Shown: positions 54,305 to 63,973, counted from the stretch's first letter. The stretch is 64,000 bases of DNA from Pseudocolwellia sp. AS88 (GCF_030551755.1 NZ_JAUPEC010000012.1:1-64000); one strand, 5' to 3'. The notes: a model not told the origin generated them from the sequence alone. A program made the numbers and translations.

Positions 54305-55348
54305 ATGAAATTTTTTAAAATATCTATCTTAACTGCATTAATCAGTACATCAGCAATGGCAGACGAAACTATTGATAAAACATGGGAGCTAGGCGTTTTT
54401 GGCGATTATGTTAAATCGAGTACGAGTAAAGAAACCTCAATAGAGTGGGACCAAATGGAAGCGGGTAAATCTTTAGGTATAGATTTACAAAGAGCAGTTA
54501 ATGAATTTTGGAAAGTAAGAATAGAGTTTGCTCGTACTCGTTATGATGTTTTAAATGGTAACGAAAAGTCATACGGTAACCGTTACGGTGTTGATGCGAT
54601 TTATACTCCTGAAGATTCAGATATGTATTTATTCACCGGTGTAAAACGTTTTAATAATGCTAAAAGTTACAACGCCCTAAATATTGGTGTTGGTTATGAC
54701 TTTGAACTGAGTGCACGCTCTTCTATTTATACTGAAGCCGCTATGTATCGTGATGTAAATAATGGCTATACAGATCATGGTTTTAAACTAGGTTATAAAT
54801 ATGCCTTTGGAGATACCAAAAAAACTATGCCAGTAAAAGCTGAGGAACCTGCCAATATTCAACCGGTAGTAAAGAACTTGGATGGCGATAAGGATGGTGT
54901 TTTTGATAAAGATGATTTTTGTAAAGACACACCAATAAGCGTTAAGGTTGATTCTAGAGGTTGTACTTTATATGCCGAAGAAACAGTATCAATTAACTTA
55001 AACGTTAACTTTCCTATTGAAAGTGCTGCACTAGGTTCTAAAGGAATGATAGAAATTCAGCGTTTAGCAGACTTTATGAAGGAATATAAAGATACCGATG
55101 TTGTTATTGAAGGCCATAGTTCTTCAACAGGTGAAGCAAGTTATAACCTAGACTTATCGGAAAAACGTGCATATTCAGTGCAGAATGCTTTGATTAATAA
55201 TTTCGATATTAGCCCTAGTCGTCTTAGCGTAAAAAGCTTCGGAGAAACTCAGCTTTTATCTGAAGGGAATACGGCAGCCGACCATAGAATGAATCAGCGT
55301 GTTGTTGCACAAATACAAACTACAACGAAAGAAGTCGTTAAGAAATAA
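54305..55348 (+). CDS. OmpA-family protein with thrombospondin-3-like repeat
   Basis: 347 residues. Signal peptide (~1-19), N-terminal barrel (~25-170), a calcium-binding-type acidic linker DGDKDGVFDKDDFCKDTP (~195-212) and a C-terminal OmpA domain (~228-340: VVIEGHSSSTG, NLDLSEKRA, SPSRLSVKSFGE) that binds peptidoglycan. Links the outer membrane to the cell wall. Follows the small barrel gene by 104 bp. Confidence 0.92.
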   Translation: MKFFKISILTALISTSAMADETIDKTWELGVFGDYVKSSTSKETSIEWDQMEAGKSLGIDLQRAVNEFWKVRIEFARTRYDVLNGNEKSYGNRYGVDAIYTPEDSDMYLFTGVKRFNNAKSYNALNIGVGYDFELSARSSIYTEAAMYRDVNNGYTDHGFKLGYKYAFGDTKKTMPVKAEEPANIQPVVKNLDGDKDGVFDKDDFCKDTPISVKVDSRGCTLYAEETVSINLNVNFPIESAALGSKGMIEIQRLADFMKEYKDTDVVIEGHSSSTGEASYNLDLSEKRAYSVQNALINNFDISPSRLSVKSFGETQLLSEGNTAADHRMNQRVVAQIQTTTKEVVKK

Positions 55349-55400
55349 ACGAAACAGCGTAAATAGCGATATTCATTTATAACGCTAAATGATAAAAATA

Positions 55401-55439
55401 AAACAGTGATAAATACCTTTAATTTATCACTGTTTTTTT
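55401..55439 (+). terminator. Terminator of the OmpA-family gene
   Basis: A 14-bp perfect stem (55401-55414 with 55422-55435) around a 7-nt loop, followed by further T residues; the A-rich 5' arm makes it usable in both directions. Confidence 0.9.
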
Positions 55440-55499
55440 GTTTTTAACTTACAATACTCTTAATTCATTTAAGTAACTAAAAATAAGGTTGGAATATAA

Positions 55500-56618
55500 G
55501 TGACATCAACCACTCAAGAAAATAAAACTCTAAATAAGAGCTTAGTTTGTACTGTTACGCTAACTGTTTTAGCTGTTCTCTATACCGTATATTTTGCGCA
55601 AGAGTTAATTCTTCTTTTAGTCGCTTCAGCTTTAATCGCATTGTTATTAAGTTCAGGGGTTAATGCGCTCGAGCGTTTATATGTACCAAGAGTTTTAGGT
55701 GCCATATTTCTATTAGGTTGTTTGATTTTTCCTACAGGTGCATTAGTGGTTCAACTGGAAGAGCCCGTAACAAAGTGGACCAAGATGCTTCCCCAAATTT
55801 CGAGTCAGATATCAGAAAAGCTCGATAAGTATCAAAATATTATCGACACTAAAAGCGCAGATATTACAGGTGAAACACAAAGTTCAGGTGACAGCTGGTT
55901 TTCATGGTTTAAAGAAAAACCAAAGGTTGATAAAAGCTCAGAAAATAAAACACTTATTCAAACTCGTTTAAAAGAATCGTTATTTTCTTTTGCTGCAGAG
56001 TTTATGGTTTTGGCGCCTTTTGCTCTGATACAGCTTATTACTGCAATCATATTAATTTTATTTACCTTGGTATATTCTCCCAAACTTTTTAAAAATTATG
56101 TACAGCTTTTTGTTGTTGAAGGACAGCAAGAAAAAGCCTTTAAATTTGTTTTAGATGTGCAGCAACAACTCTCTCGATATATCTTAACCGTTAGCTTAAT
56201 AAATTTATTTCTTAGTGTAATCGCAATGATCTTATTTAGTTTTATGGGGTTGGAAGACGCTTTACTTTGGGGACTTATTGTTGGTTTTGTTAATTTTATT
56301 CCATTTGTTGGACCAGCTTTTGCTTTAGGCGCTATTACACTGGCAAGTTCAGTTCAATGGGGAATAGATATCAAAGTATTGATAGTTGTAGGTGGCGTAC
56401 TTTCGCTTAATGTTTTGGAATCACAATTCATAACACCGTTAATATTATCTAAAAAGATGCGAATTAATCCATTTATCATTATTGTTTGGTTATTAATTAT
56501 AGGCTGGTTATGGGGCTTAATTGGGTTGTTGATTGCCGTACCTTTACTCGTCTGTATAAAGTTAATACTTACACTGTTTGAACAAACAACACCATGGGTT
56601 CGGTTTTTAGAAACTTAG
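55500..56618 (+). CDS. AI-2E family (TqsA/PerM-type) membrane transporter
   Basis: 372 residues, GTG start with AAGGTTGG upstream. About eight membrane helices in the PerM pattern: two pairs at the N-terminus (~15-85), a soluble stretch (~85-165), and a C-terminal block with FVNFIPFVGPAFALG (~262-276) and NPFIIIVWLLIIGWLWG. Members have been proposed to export autoinducer-2 or act as antiporters; the substrate is not predictable. Confidence 0.92.
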   Translation: MTSTTQENKTLNKSLVCTVTLTVLAVLYTVYFAQELILLLVASALIALLLSSGVNALERLYVPRVLGAIFLLGCLIFPTGALVVQLEEPVTKWTKMLPQISSQISEKLDKYQNIIDTKSADITGETQSSGDSWFSWFKEKPKVDKSSENKTLIQTRLKESLFSFAAEFMVLAPFALIQLITAIILILFTLVYSPKLFKNYVQLFVVEGQQEKAFKFVLDVQQQLSRYILTVSLINLFLSVIAMILFSFMGLEDALLWGLIVGFVNFIPFVGPAFALGAITLASSVQWGIDIKVLIVVGGVLSLNVLESQFITPLILSKKMRINPFIIIVWLLIIGWLWGLIGLLIAVPLLVCIKLILTLFEQTTPWVRFLET

Positions 56619-56644
56619 ATTTTTATTAAATTACAGACAAAAAG

Positions 56645-56667
56645 AAAGGAGCATATTGCTCCTTTTT
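56645..56667. terminator. Bidirectional terminator between transporter and ferritin genes
   Basis: AAAGGAGCA (56645-56653) pairs with TGCTCCTTT (56657-56665) around a 3-nt loop, with A and T runs on the sides. Serves convergent genes ending at 56618 and 56691. Confidence 0.88.
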
Positions 56668-56690
56668 AGTACGGTAAGTTAACTGAAGTT

Positions 56691-57215
56691 TTAGTTAGCT
56701 TTGATAATGCTACTTTCTGCAGTTGAATTAGCCATTGCTGCTAAATCTTTATCAACGAAGAATAATGCATGACCGTCGTTACCTACTAAGTCAATTTTGT
56801 CTAATACACTTTTAAATAGTGTTTCTTCTTCGTGTTGTTCTGCAACATACCACTGTAAGAAGTTGAATGTAGAGTAATCTTGGCTAGTAAAAGCTTCATG
56901 CGCTAGCGAATTAATGCGTTCAGTGATCAAACATTCATGTTCATATGTTTTTCTAAACAGATCGCCTAACGATTCAAATTCATGTGGCGGAGCATCAATG
57001 GCACCTAAAATAGGTAATGCACCTGTTTCACTAACGTAAGTGAATAAGCGTGTCATGTGTTCCATTTCTTCATCAGCATGCTTACGCATAAATTTAGCAG
57101 CACCCTCGAATCCATTTGCTTCACACCAAGCACTCATTTGTAAATAAAGGTTTGACGAATAAAATTCTAAATTAATTTGGGTATTTAGTTTTTCAACCAT
57201 TGGAGCTTTTAGCAT
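56691..57215 (-). CDS. ftnA: Ferritin (FtnA type)
   Basis: 174 residues from ATG 57215 (GAGAAAC upstream; upstream in-frame codons translate into unrelated residues). Four-helix ferritin with ferroxidase ligands: E in [12 protein letters not shown] (~17), EEMEHM (~50-55), and the EQHEEETLF cluster (~127-135). Stores iron in the cytosol. A Fur-like site lies ~100 bp upstream. The peroxiredoxin gene next door suggests joint iron/peroxide management. Confidence 0.95.
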   Translation of the reverse strand: MLKAPMVEKLNTQINLEFYSSNLYLQMSAWCEANGFEGAAKFMRKHADEEMEHMTRLFTYVSETGALPILGAIDAPPHEFESLGDLFRKTYEHECLITERINSLAHEAFTSQDYSTFNFLQWYVAEQHEEETLFKSVLDKIDLVGNDGHALFFVDKDLAAMANSTAESSIIKAN

Positions 57216-57312
57216 TGTGTTTCTCGAGTGTTGTTTGATGGGACGTATTCTGCCTTGTTTATCTACATAATTCAAGTGGTGAGAAAAGAAAACCATAATA
57301 AAAACAGTAACA

Positions 57313-57331
57313 TATAATGATAATGGTTTTC
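57313..57331. promoter_or_regulatory. Candidate Fur box upstream of ftnA
   Basis: TATAATGATAATGGTTTTC matches the 19-bp Fur consensus at 15 positions, with a continuous 11-base run ATAATGATAAT. It sits ~98 bp before the ftnA start and after the peroxiredoxin stop. Whether Fur represses or activates ftnA here cannot be told from sequence. Confidence 0.7.
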
Positions 57332-57366
57332 GTTTCCTTTACTAATTAGAATAGCGTTAGTGTTGT

Positions 57367-57840
57367 TTATAAGCTTGCTAGTATAGTTTCAGCTTTACTT
57401 GCTTCAAATTCTTTTGGCTTTTCAACAAGTAATGTTGTTACAACGCCGTTGTCGATTACCATAGCGTAACGTTGAGAGCGTGTGCCACCAAAAGCAGCGG
57501 TCTCTAATGATAAACCTAATTGTTTTGTGTAACTAGCATCGCCGTCTGCAAGCATAGTAATGTGTTCAGCATTGCTTGCCTTGCCCCAAGCACTCATTAC
57601 AAATGCATCGTTTACCGATAAACAGATAATTTGGTCAACGCCTTTAGCTTGAAGTTGGTCGGCTAATACTACATAACCTGGTAAGTGAGATTCTGAACAG
57701 GTTGGTGTAAATGCACCTGGCACAGCAAATAATACAACTTTCTTGTTAGCAAATAGCTCGTCTGTATTATGGCTAACCATCCCGTCAGCTGTTAATTCTG
57801 ATAATTCACCCGTTGGCATTTTTTCATTTTGCTTGATCAT
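57367..57840 (-). CDS. Type II (Prx5-like) peroxiredoxin
   Basis: 157 residues. Peroxidatic Cys48 in PGAFTPTCSESHLPGY and a second Cys73 (IICLSVNDAF) as in the Prx5/atypical group, plus the FGGTRSQRYAMVI block (~118-129). Reduces H2O2 and organic peroxides in the cytosol with thiol donors such as glutaredoxin or thioredoxin. Divergence of roles from AhpC is by family. Confidence 0.94.
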   Translation of the reverse strand: MIKQNEKMPTGELSELTADGMVSHNTDELFANKKVVLFAVPGAFTPTCSESHLPGYVVLADQLQAKGVDQIICLSVNDAFVMSAWGKASNAEHITMLADGDASYTKQLGLSLETAAFGGTRSQRYAMVIDNGVVTTLLVEKPKEFEASKAETILASL

Positions 57841-57892
57841 TTGTTGTCCTTACTCCGAAGAGTTCATTGAGGATTGATATAATGTGTTCTAC

Positions 57893-58057
57893 TTAATTCG
57901 ATATAGGTAACTTTACGGGTTTACACAGATAACCTTTATCGTGTGCTACCCGCGCACAATCTTTACAAGCAAAGCGCGGTTTATCAACAATATGTACTAA
58001 TTCGTGAAGACCTTTTTCAATCTCTTTTTTTTTCCACTTACATAAAGTTTTAGTCAT
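57893..58057 (-). CDS. Conserved-looking 54-residue CxxC protein
   Basis: Starts ATG 58057 and encodes MTKTLCKWKKKEIEKGLHEL, then a C-terminal zinc-ribbon-like half with CKDCARVAH and a further YLCKP. Two CxxC-type Cys plus separate Cys (positions 6, 31, 34, 45) suit a small metal site. Relatives of this kind occur in Vibrio and Shewanella as I recall, but no function is known. Below the usual ORF-length cutoffs and easily missed. 52 bp before the peroxiredoxin start, same strand. Confidence 0.72.
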   Translation of the reverse strand: MTKTLCKWKKKEIEKGLHELVHIVDKPRFACKDCARVAHDKGYLCKPVKLPISN

Positions 58058-58290
58058 AGGTTTAGCCTTCTGCCTGCTATCACCTTATTCTAGATTATTA
58101 TTAAGTAGCTTGGCTAGATAATGGTGTTATTTCTGTCATGCTATCTGTAAGCATTTATGTGGATATATTAAGAAAACCATTAATAATTAAAACTTATTAA
58201 TGGTTTGAATTTTTAAATTTGATAAAACTATAACGGTGATAGAGAATAAAAGATTAAGGTTTTAGCGATTTATATTTTGGAGAAAATATC

Positions 58291-58995
58291 ATGTCGGGTT
58301 TTAACAAAGTGGTTGAAAGTTACGAAGAGGCCATGTCTGGCTTAGAGGACGGTATGACAATTATTGCAGGCGGCTTTGGTCTTTGCGGTAATCCAGAAAA
58401 TCTAATTAAAGAAATTAAAAAGAAAGGCACTAAAGGCTTAACTATCGTTTCAAACAACTGTGGTACAACAAATCATGGTTTAGGTATTTTGTTACATGAT
58501 AAGCAAGTTAAAAAAATGGTGGCTTCTTACGTTGGTGAGAATGAAGAATTTGAACGCCAAATGATGAGTGGTGAGCTTGAAGTTGAATTAACTCCACAAG
58601 GTACATTAGCCGAAAAAATGCGTGCTGCTGGCGCTGGTATACCAGCATTTTTTACAGCTACAGGTTACGGAACGCCTGTTGCTGAAGGTAAAGAAACACG
58701 CGAAATAAATGGTCGTCATTATATTTTAGAAGAGTCTATTAAAGGTGACTTCGCTATAGTTAAAGCTTGGAAAGCAGATACTTATGGTAATTTGGTGTTT
58801 CGCAAAACAGCGCGTAACTTTAATCCTATGGCAGCAACTGCTGGTAAAATCACGGTTGTTGAAGTGGAAGAGATTGTTCAGCCAGGCGAATTAGACCCTG
58901 ATCATATTCATACGCCAGGTATTTATGTTGACCGTGTAATTAAGGGCAACTTCGAGAAAGTAATTGAACAGCGTACTACACGTCCTTCAGCTTAA
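58291..58995 (+). CDS. scoA: 3-oxoacid CoA-transferase, subunit A
   Basis: 234 residues, class I CoA-transferase alpha subunit: [12 protein letters not shown] (~28-39), [13 protein letters not shown] and [18 protein letters not shown] (central stretch). With subunit B moves CoA from succinyl-CoA to acetoacetate or a similar 3-oxoacid. 12 bp before scoB, and the first gene of the pair. Confidence 0.95.
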   Translation: MSGFNKVVESYEEAMSGLEDGMTIIAGGFGLCGNPENLIKEIKKKGTKGLTIVSNNCGTTNHGLGILLHDKQVKKMVASYVGENEEFERQMMSGELEVELTPQGTLAEKMRAAGAGIPAFFTATGYGTPVAEGKETREINGRHYILEESIKGDFAIVKAWKADTYGNLVFRKTARNFNPMAATAGKITVVEVEEIVQPGELDPDHIHTPGIYVDRVIKGNFEKVIEQRTTRPSA

Positions 58996-59007
58996 GGGAG
59001 CAATATT

Positions 59008-59667
59008 ATGGCTTTATCAAGAGAACAATTAGCACAACGCGTTGCGCAAGAATTACAAGACGGATATTACGTAAATTTAGGTATTGGCATTCCAACCTTA
59101 GTTGCCAATTATGTTCCAAAAGGCATTGAAGTGATGCTGCAGTCTGAAAATGGTTTACTTGGCATGGGACAGTTTCCTACCGATGACGAAGTTGATGCCG
59201 ATTTAATTAATGCGGGTAAACAAACAGTAACTATGGCAACAGGAGCATCATTATTTGATAGCGCCGAGTCTTTTGCCATGATACGTGGCGGCCATGTAGA
59301 TTTAACGGTGTTAGGAGCGTTTGAGGTGGATTGCCAAGGTAATATTGCTTCGTACATGATCCCTGGCAAGCTAATTAAAGGGATGGGTGGCGCGATGGAT
59401 TTAGTGGCTGGAGCAGATAATATTATCGTTACTATGACACATGCTTCAAAACACGGGGAATCTAAACTTTTAGCTGAATGTACGTTACCGTTAACGGGTA
59501 AAGGCTGTATTAAGAAAGTACTTACCGATTTGGCATTCCTTGAAATTAAAGAGGGTAAGTTTCATTTACTTGAGCGTGCGCCAGGTGTTTCGGTAGACGA
59601 AATTGTTAAATTAACAGCCGGCGAATTAGTTGTGCCAGACAATGTACCTGAGATGACATTTTCTTAA
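59008..59667 (+). CDS. scoB: 3-oxoacid CoA-transferase, subunit B
   Basis: 219 residues. The catalytic glutamate E47 is in LQSENGLLGMG, with NLGIGIPTLVANYVP before it. The terminal third carries KGCIKKVLTDLAFLEI. Forms the active heteromer with the A subunit. Terminator follows at ~59.7 kb. Confidence 0.95.
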   Translation: MALSREQLAQRVAQELQDGYYVNLGIGIPTLVANYVPKGIEVMLQSENGLLGMGQFPTDDEVDADLINAGKQTVTMATGASLFDSAESFAMIRGGHVDLTVLGAFEVDCQGNIASYMIPGKLIKGMGGAMDLVAGADNIIVTMTHASKHGESKLLAECTLPLTGKGCIKKVLTDLAFLEIKEGKFHLLERAPGVSVDEIVKLTAGELVVPDNVPEMTFS

Positions 59668-59688
59668 AGCTTGATAAGAAATCATAAG

Positions 59689-59726
59689 AAAGCCTCTATG
59701 CAAATGCTGTATTAGAGGCTTTTTTG
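59689..59726 (+). terminator. Terminator of scoAB
   Basis: AAAGCCTCTA (59689-59698) pairs with TAGAGGCTTT (59713-59722), 14-nt loop, then more T. Confidence 0.88.
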
Positions 59727-59876
59727 TATTTATGATTGTCGTTTAATTATTGTTCATGTGTAGGTATTAATTTACTTCATTAAATCAATACTTAGTGGCA
59801 TTTAATTGTATAATTGAGAAGTAACAACTAAAGTATTTATATACATATACATTTAAAAAACACACCGGAGTTAAAT

Positions 59877-60359
59877 ATGAGTAAATCTGCAGCTGGATCT
59901 CATTCACAAGATGAAACAACACAGTGGGTAAAATTTAGCTTAGGCGGTGAAAACTACGGGATTCGTGTACTTAAAGTACAAGAAATACAACGTTATAGTG
60001 AAATATCGCCGATTCCAGGCGCACCAAGTTATGTTCTAGGTATTATTAATTTACGTGGTAGTGTGATCAGCGTTTTGAATACACGCGAGAAGTTTGGTTT
60101 GCCTGATTATGAAATTACAGATGATTCGCGCATTGTTATTTTAGAAGTTGGTAAACAAATTATTGGTATTTTAGTTGATAGTGTTGCTGAGGTTATAAGC
60201 TTACAAGCAAGCGATGTCGATATAGCACCTAACGTAGGTAATGACGAAACGGCTAAATTTATTGATGGAGTTTCTAATAAAGGCGGAGAGCTTTTGATTT
60301 TATTAGATGCTGAGAAGATATTGAATGAAGATGAGTGGGAAGATCTTAGCCACTTATAA
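59877..60359 (+). CDS. cheW: CheW chemotaxis coupling protein
   Basis: 160 residues, one CheW domain: WVKFSLGGENYGIRVLKVQEI (~17-36 visible core), PGAPSYVLGIINLRGSVISVLN (split ~50-70) and VDSVAEVI (~102). Couples receptors to CheA at polar arrays. No cheA or receptor gene is adjacent, so it is a stand-alone or extra copy. Start ATG 59877 with CCGGAG. Confidence 0.94.
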   Translation: MSKSAAGSHSQDETTQWVKFSLGGENYGIRVLKVQEIQRYSEISPIPGAPSYVLGIINLRGSVISVLNTREKFGLPDYEITDDSRIVILEVGKQIIGILVDSVAEVISLQASDVDIAPNVGNDETAKFIDGVSNKGGELLILLDAEKILNEDEWEDLSHL

Positions 60360-60399
60360 CGATTAACTGCTTTTTATTTGATTGGTTTTTATACTCTAC

Positions 60400-60441
60400 A
60401 ACCTAAGTTAAAATTCTTTCATTGGATATTTAACTTAGGTT
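60400..60441. terminator. Inverted repeat between convergent genes
   Basis: AACCTAAGTTAAA (60400-60412) pairs with TTTAACTTAGGTT (60429-60441), 13 bp around a 16-nt loop. Lacks a T-tract, so it may be a weak terminator or a mRNA-end stabiliser between cheW and a receiver gene. Confidence 0.5.
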
Positions 60442-60478
60442 AATTAATGATTTATCACCGCATGTAAATTCTCTTATA

Positions 60479-60922
60479 TTATTTAGGTAGCTCTGAAGTT
60501 AATACCCAATAATAATTTAGTTCTATCATTTTTTTCGAAAAATCTTCAAATTGTAATGGCTTAGTTACATAACCACTGGCTCCTAACCTATAACATTCTT
60601 TAATTTCAGGTGCTGTAGTTGATGTACTAATCATTACTACTGGTATATCTTTTAAAGCATCATCATTTTTAATAATTTTAAGTGTTTCTATACCACCTTG
60701 TCGTGGCATTCTAATATCTAGAAATACGATATCAGGTCGTGAATATCTTTCTTTGTCTTCGTAAGGTGATTGATTTCGTAAATATGCGATTGCTTGCTCA
60801 CCATCTAGTACATGGTCGATAGAATTTTTAATATTAAATTCATGAAAAGCGTCCAGCATCAGCTCAGCATGATCTATATTATCCTCAACCATTAGCCCCG
60901 AAATTGCTTTAAAGTTATTCAT
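60479..60922 (-). CDS. Single-domain response regulator (Rcp1-like)
   Basis: 147 residues, one REC domain with phospho-Asp in IVFLDIRMPRQGG (~68), Thr in MISTSTT (~99) and Lys in YVTKPLQF (~122). Similar in size and type to the 29.2-kb receiver. Downstream of the REC-kinase gene on the same strand (57-bp gap), its likely partner. Confidence 0.92.
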   Translation of the reverse strand: MNNFKAISGLMVEDNIDHAELMLDAFHEFNIKNSIDHVLDGEQAIAYLRNQSPYEDKERYSRPDIVFLDIRMPRQGGIETLKIIKNDDALKDIPVVMISTSTTAPEIKECYRLGASGYVTKPLQFEDFSKKMIELNYYWVLTSELPK

Positions 60923-60979
60923 TTTATATCCTTTATTTATTTCTATATTATCGTCAGACGTAAACGTCTTGAAACTTGA

Positions 60980-62047
60980 TTAATCTTTTATAAAGTTGAG
61001 TGTGAAAAGGCTGCCTTTGTCTATTTCTGATTCAACTTTAATACTACCGTCATGTTTTTCAATAATTCTTTTAACAATACTTAAACCTAAGCCAGAGCCG
61101 TTGTAACTATTTTTATGTGCAAGACGTTTAAAGGGGGTAAATATTTCATGGGATTTGTCTGTGTTAAAACCTATTCCATTATCTTTAACAGATATTTGCA
61201 GTAATTGATCAGTTTCCTCAAATGAAATAGTGATCACAGGAGAATTTTCGTTAAATTTAATACTATTGCTAAATAAATTATGAAAAAGTAAATGCAATAA
61301 TGTGGCGTTACCACGAAATTTAGGTAAGCTTTTTTCAACGTTAATAACAAACTCCTTATCAACTGATGCTTTTAATGCAGCCGATGCTTTACTTATGACT
61401 CTATTCATATCGACTACTTCGTCAGACTTTAAAGTGTATTCCATAGCTAGATAGTGTTGCAGGTCATCAACAAGCTGATGGATTTCTGCCGTACTGTTAT
61501 TTAAATATTCGAATAGGGTTAATTCCCCAGGCGTGAGTTCAAGCCTTTCTTCTAAGTCTAACTTGAGAATGCTTGATACGCCTTTAATACGAATAATTTG
61601 ACCATTAAAGTCGTGAGACAAGCTAGAACAAAATGCTTTCATATCCTTATTATAGGTTTCAATTTCACGTTGATGCTTCCATCTATCTATTGCATATCTG
61701 CAGGTACGAAAAAGCAGTTGAGGTGAAATATCATCTTTGGATATGTAGTCTTGAATGCCTTTATTTAATAAGGTTTTTGCTATTTGCAGGCTATTAATTG
61801 ACGTTAAAATAATGATGGGTACCGGAAAACTTCGAGTCGCTAACCATTCAACTGTTTGCTCTAAAGGCGAATCAGGCAAGTTTAAATCACATAAACAAGC
61901 ATCAAAACGTTCTGTTAGTAGTAAACGATTACCTTCTGCAAGAGAGCTTGCAGCTATAATATTAACATTAACCTCAGTTATTGATTCTAATGCATCCGTT
62001 ATAACGTCTAGATGATCAGAGTTATCTTCAATAATTAAAATGTTCAA
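60980..62047 (-). CDS. REC-histidine kinase with unusual H-box
   Basis: 355 residues. N-terminal REC (~1-120, CLCDLNLPDSP supplies phospho-Asp). HisKA region around SLSHDFNGQIIRI (~147-159): the His-Asp pair is kept but the usual Pro is Gln. HATPase_c with NLFSNSIKFNE, DNGIGF and GSGLGLSIVKR. Soluble. A fused REC upstream of a kinase suggests a relay inside one protein or with the neighbouring receiver. Confidence 0.88.
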   Translation of the reverse strand: MNILIIEDNSDHLDVITDALESITEVNVNIIAASSLAEGNRLLLTERFDACLCDLNLPDSPLEQTVEWLATRSFPVPIIILTSINSLQIAKTLLNKGIQDYISKDDISPQLLFRTCRYAIDRWKHQREIETYNKDMKAFCSSLSHDFNGQIIRIKGVSSILKLDLEERLELTPGELTLFEYLNNSTAEIHQLVDDLQHYLAMEYTLKSDEVVDMNRVISKASAALKASVDKEFVINVEKSLPKFRGNATLLHLLFHNLFSNSIKFNENSPVITISFEETDQLLQISVKDNGIGFNTDKSHEIFTPFKRLAHKNSYNGSGLGLSIVKRIIEKHDGSIKVESEIDKGSLFTLNFIKD

Positions 62048-62207
62048 TAGATGGTCGTCCCTATTCGTTCTGTTTAGTAAAAAAATGCTCTATTTTGTAA
62101 ATATAGTCTAAAATTAATTTAATACTTAGCGACATCAATTTTTTTATAAAAAATGTTAAAAATAAATTTATGTTGAAAATTTGTTTTATTTTGACTTGGA
62201 GCTATAA

Positions 62208-63926
62208 ATGCGAATATTGATTGTTGATGATAACGTGATAGATATAGCCCTTGTAAAAAGAGAACTAGACTCCTCATTGCTATGTGACTTTTCTATCAAA
62301 ACATCTATTTCAGTGTCTGATGGTTTAAAAAAATTAGAAACAGAAAGCTTTGACGTTATTCTTTTAGATTATGAAATGCCTGAAATAGACGGCATAGAAA
62401 TGATTATTGAAATCCGCTCAAAACCTAACCTGGGTAACACTGCTATTATTGTTGTAAGCGCCTCGTTAGATTCTAGCGTTGCGCTAAATTGTATTGAAGT
62501 GGGCGCACAAGACTTTATTCCCAAAAGTAGTATTACTCAAGTAAAGCTTTATCAGGCCATTATTCACTCTCGAAAGCGTTTTGAGATGGAACAGAAAATG
62601 TACGAAAGTTATTTGTCTGTTAAAACTATGGCTGAAAAAGATCCATTGACAGGTTTACACAATCGTTATTTCTTTGACGAAAACTTACAAATGATGATTG
62701 CTGCAAGCAAACGCTCTAATACGGCGATTGGTATGTTGGCACTCGACTTGGATAATTTTAAACATATTAATGATTCGATGGGACATGAAGCGGGAGATTT
62801 GTTGTTAAAAGAAGTGGTTGCACGCATAAAAAGATGTTTAAGAGTTAATGATGGTTTTGCTAGGTTAGGTGGCGATGAGTTTGCAATTACGCTTTCTAAT
62901 ATCAATGCAATTAGCGAAATTAACATGGTAACAGACCGTATAACTGACGCGTTTAAAGAGCCATTTGAGCTTTCAGGTAAAAATGTAATTTGTACTGTGA
63001 GTATTGGAGCTGCTTTATATCCAAATGATGCACCTAGTGGTAGTGAGCTTGTAAAGTGTGCAGATATTGCTATGTACAGAGCAAAACAAGGTGGTAAGAA
63101 TGGCGTTTGTTTTTATGAGTCTCATTACCAAGCGGAGTTTAACCGTCGTTTTACTATTCAAAACGATATTATGGATACATTAGCGGACTCTTCTTTTAGG
63201 CTTTTTTATCAACCTATTTTTTGTGATCAGGGAAAAGATATATTGGGTTTTGAGGCTTTGATCCGTTGGCCTGACATTGCCAACTCTCACTTCCCTGATA
63301 TTTTTATTCCTATAGCTGAAGAAAGCCGATTGATTAATGATATTGGTATTTGGGTGATTAGAACTGCGATAAAACAGTTATCAGTCTGGCATAAAAAATA
63401 TTCTGAAAACTTGTCTATGTCTGTCAACATTTCACCTATGCAGTTACATGATGGCGCTTTACTCGAGTTATTAAAATCAATAACAAGTGAATATAATATC
63501 CGTCCTGATTTAGTCACTCTTGAAATCACTGAAACTGCTTTACTAGAACATAACGACATAACAGTAAAAACGCTTAAAGACTTATCTGCTTACGGGTTTA
63601 AAATAGCCTTAGATGACTTTGGCATGGGATATTCATCCATATCACACCTCACTAATTTCGTGATTGATACTGTAAAAATAGATAAATCTATGCAGCCAAC
63701 AGACGCTGATGATGATAAAAGAAAAAATTTACTTGAAGCTCTTGCGATGATGCTAATACAACTTAACTTTAAAGTCGTTGCTGAAGGTGTTGAAACGGAA
63801 GAACAATTGTCTTTATGTAAAGCACTGCATATCGATTTAATCCAAGGCTATCTACTGAGTGTGCCTATGTCAGCAGAGCAAGTAGAAATACAATTAAACG
63901 CTGCCTTTCATAGTGAAATAGCATGA
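62208..63926 (+). CDS. REC-GGDEF-EAL c-di-GMP enzyme
   Basis: 572 residues. REC (~1-120, phospho-Asp in ILLDYEMPEIDG), GGDEF (~140-305, LGGDEF intact with RVND inhibitory site) and EAL (~320-565) with EALIRW, EITETALLEH, LDDFGMGYSS and AEGVETEEQ, all catalytic motifs present. It could both make and break c-di-GMP, switched by phosphorylation. Divergent from the kinase-receiver pair, suggesting a local circuit. Confidence 0.95.
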   Translation: MRILIVDDNVIDIALVKRELDSSLLCDFSIKTSISVSDGLKKLETESFDVILLDYEMPEIDGIEMIIEIRSKPNLGNTAIIVVSASLDSSVALNCIEVGAQDFIPKSSITQVKLYQAIIHSRKRFEMEQKMYESYLSVKTMAEKDPLTGLHNRYFFDENLQMMIAASKRSNTAIGMLALDLDNFKHINDSMGHEAGDLLLKEVVARIKRCLRVNDGFARLGGDEFAITLSNINAISEINMVTDRITDAFKEPFELSGKNVICTVSIGAALYPNDAPSGSELVKCADIAMYRAKQGGKNGVCFYESHYQAEFNRRFTIQNDIMDTLADSSFRLFYQPIFCDQGKDILGFEALIRWPDIANSHFPDIFIPIAEESRLINDIGIWVIRTAIKQLSVWHKKYSENLSMSVNISPMQLHDGALLELLKSITSEYNIRPDLVTLEITETALLEHNDITVKTLKDLSAYGFKIALDDFGMGYSSISHLTNFVIDTVKIDKSMQPTDADDDKRKNLLEALAMMLIQLNFKVVAEGVETEEQLSLCKALHIDLIQGYLLSVPMSAEQVEIQLNAAFHSEIA

Positions 63927-63973
63927 AATAAACACCTAGAGTGTTCCAAACAAATAAAACGGATTAATATCTA

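Noticed and set aside
63947-63970. CCAAA...CGGATTAAT near the right edge, resembling the MITE-like terminus with an insertion
   Set aside because: Match is split by 9 bases and the window ends too soon to see a second terminus; probably chance.
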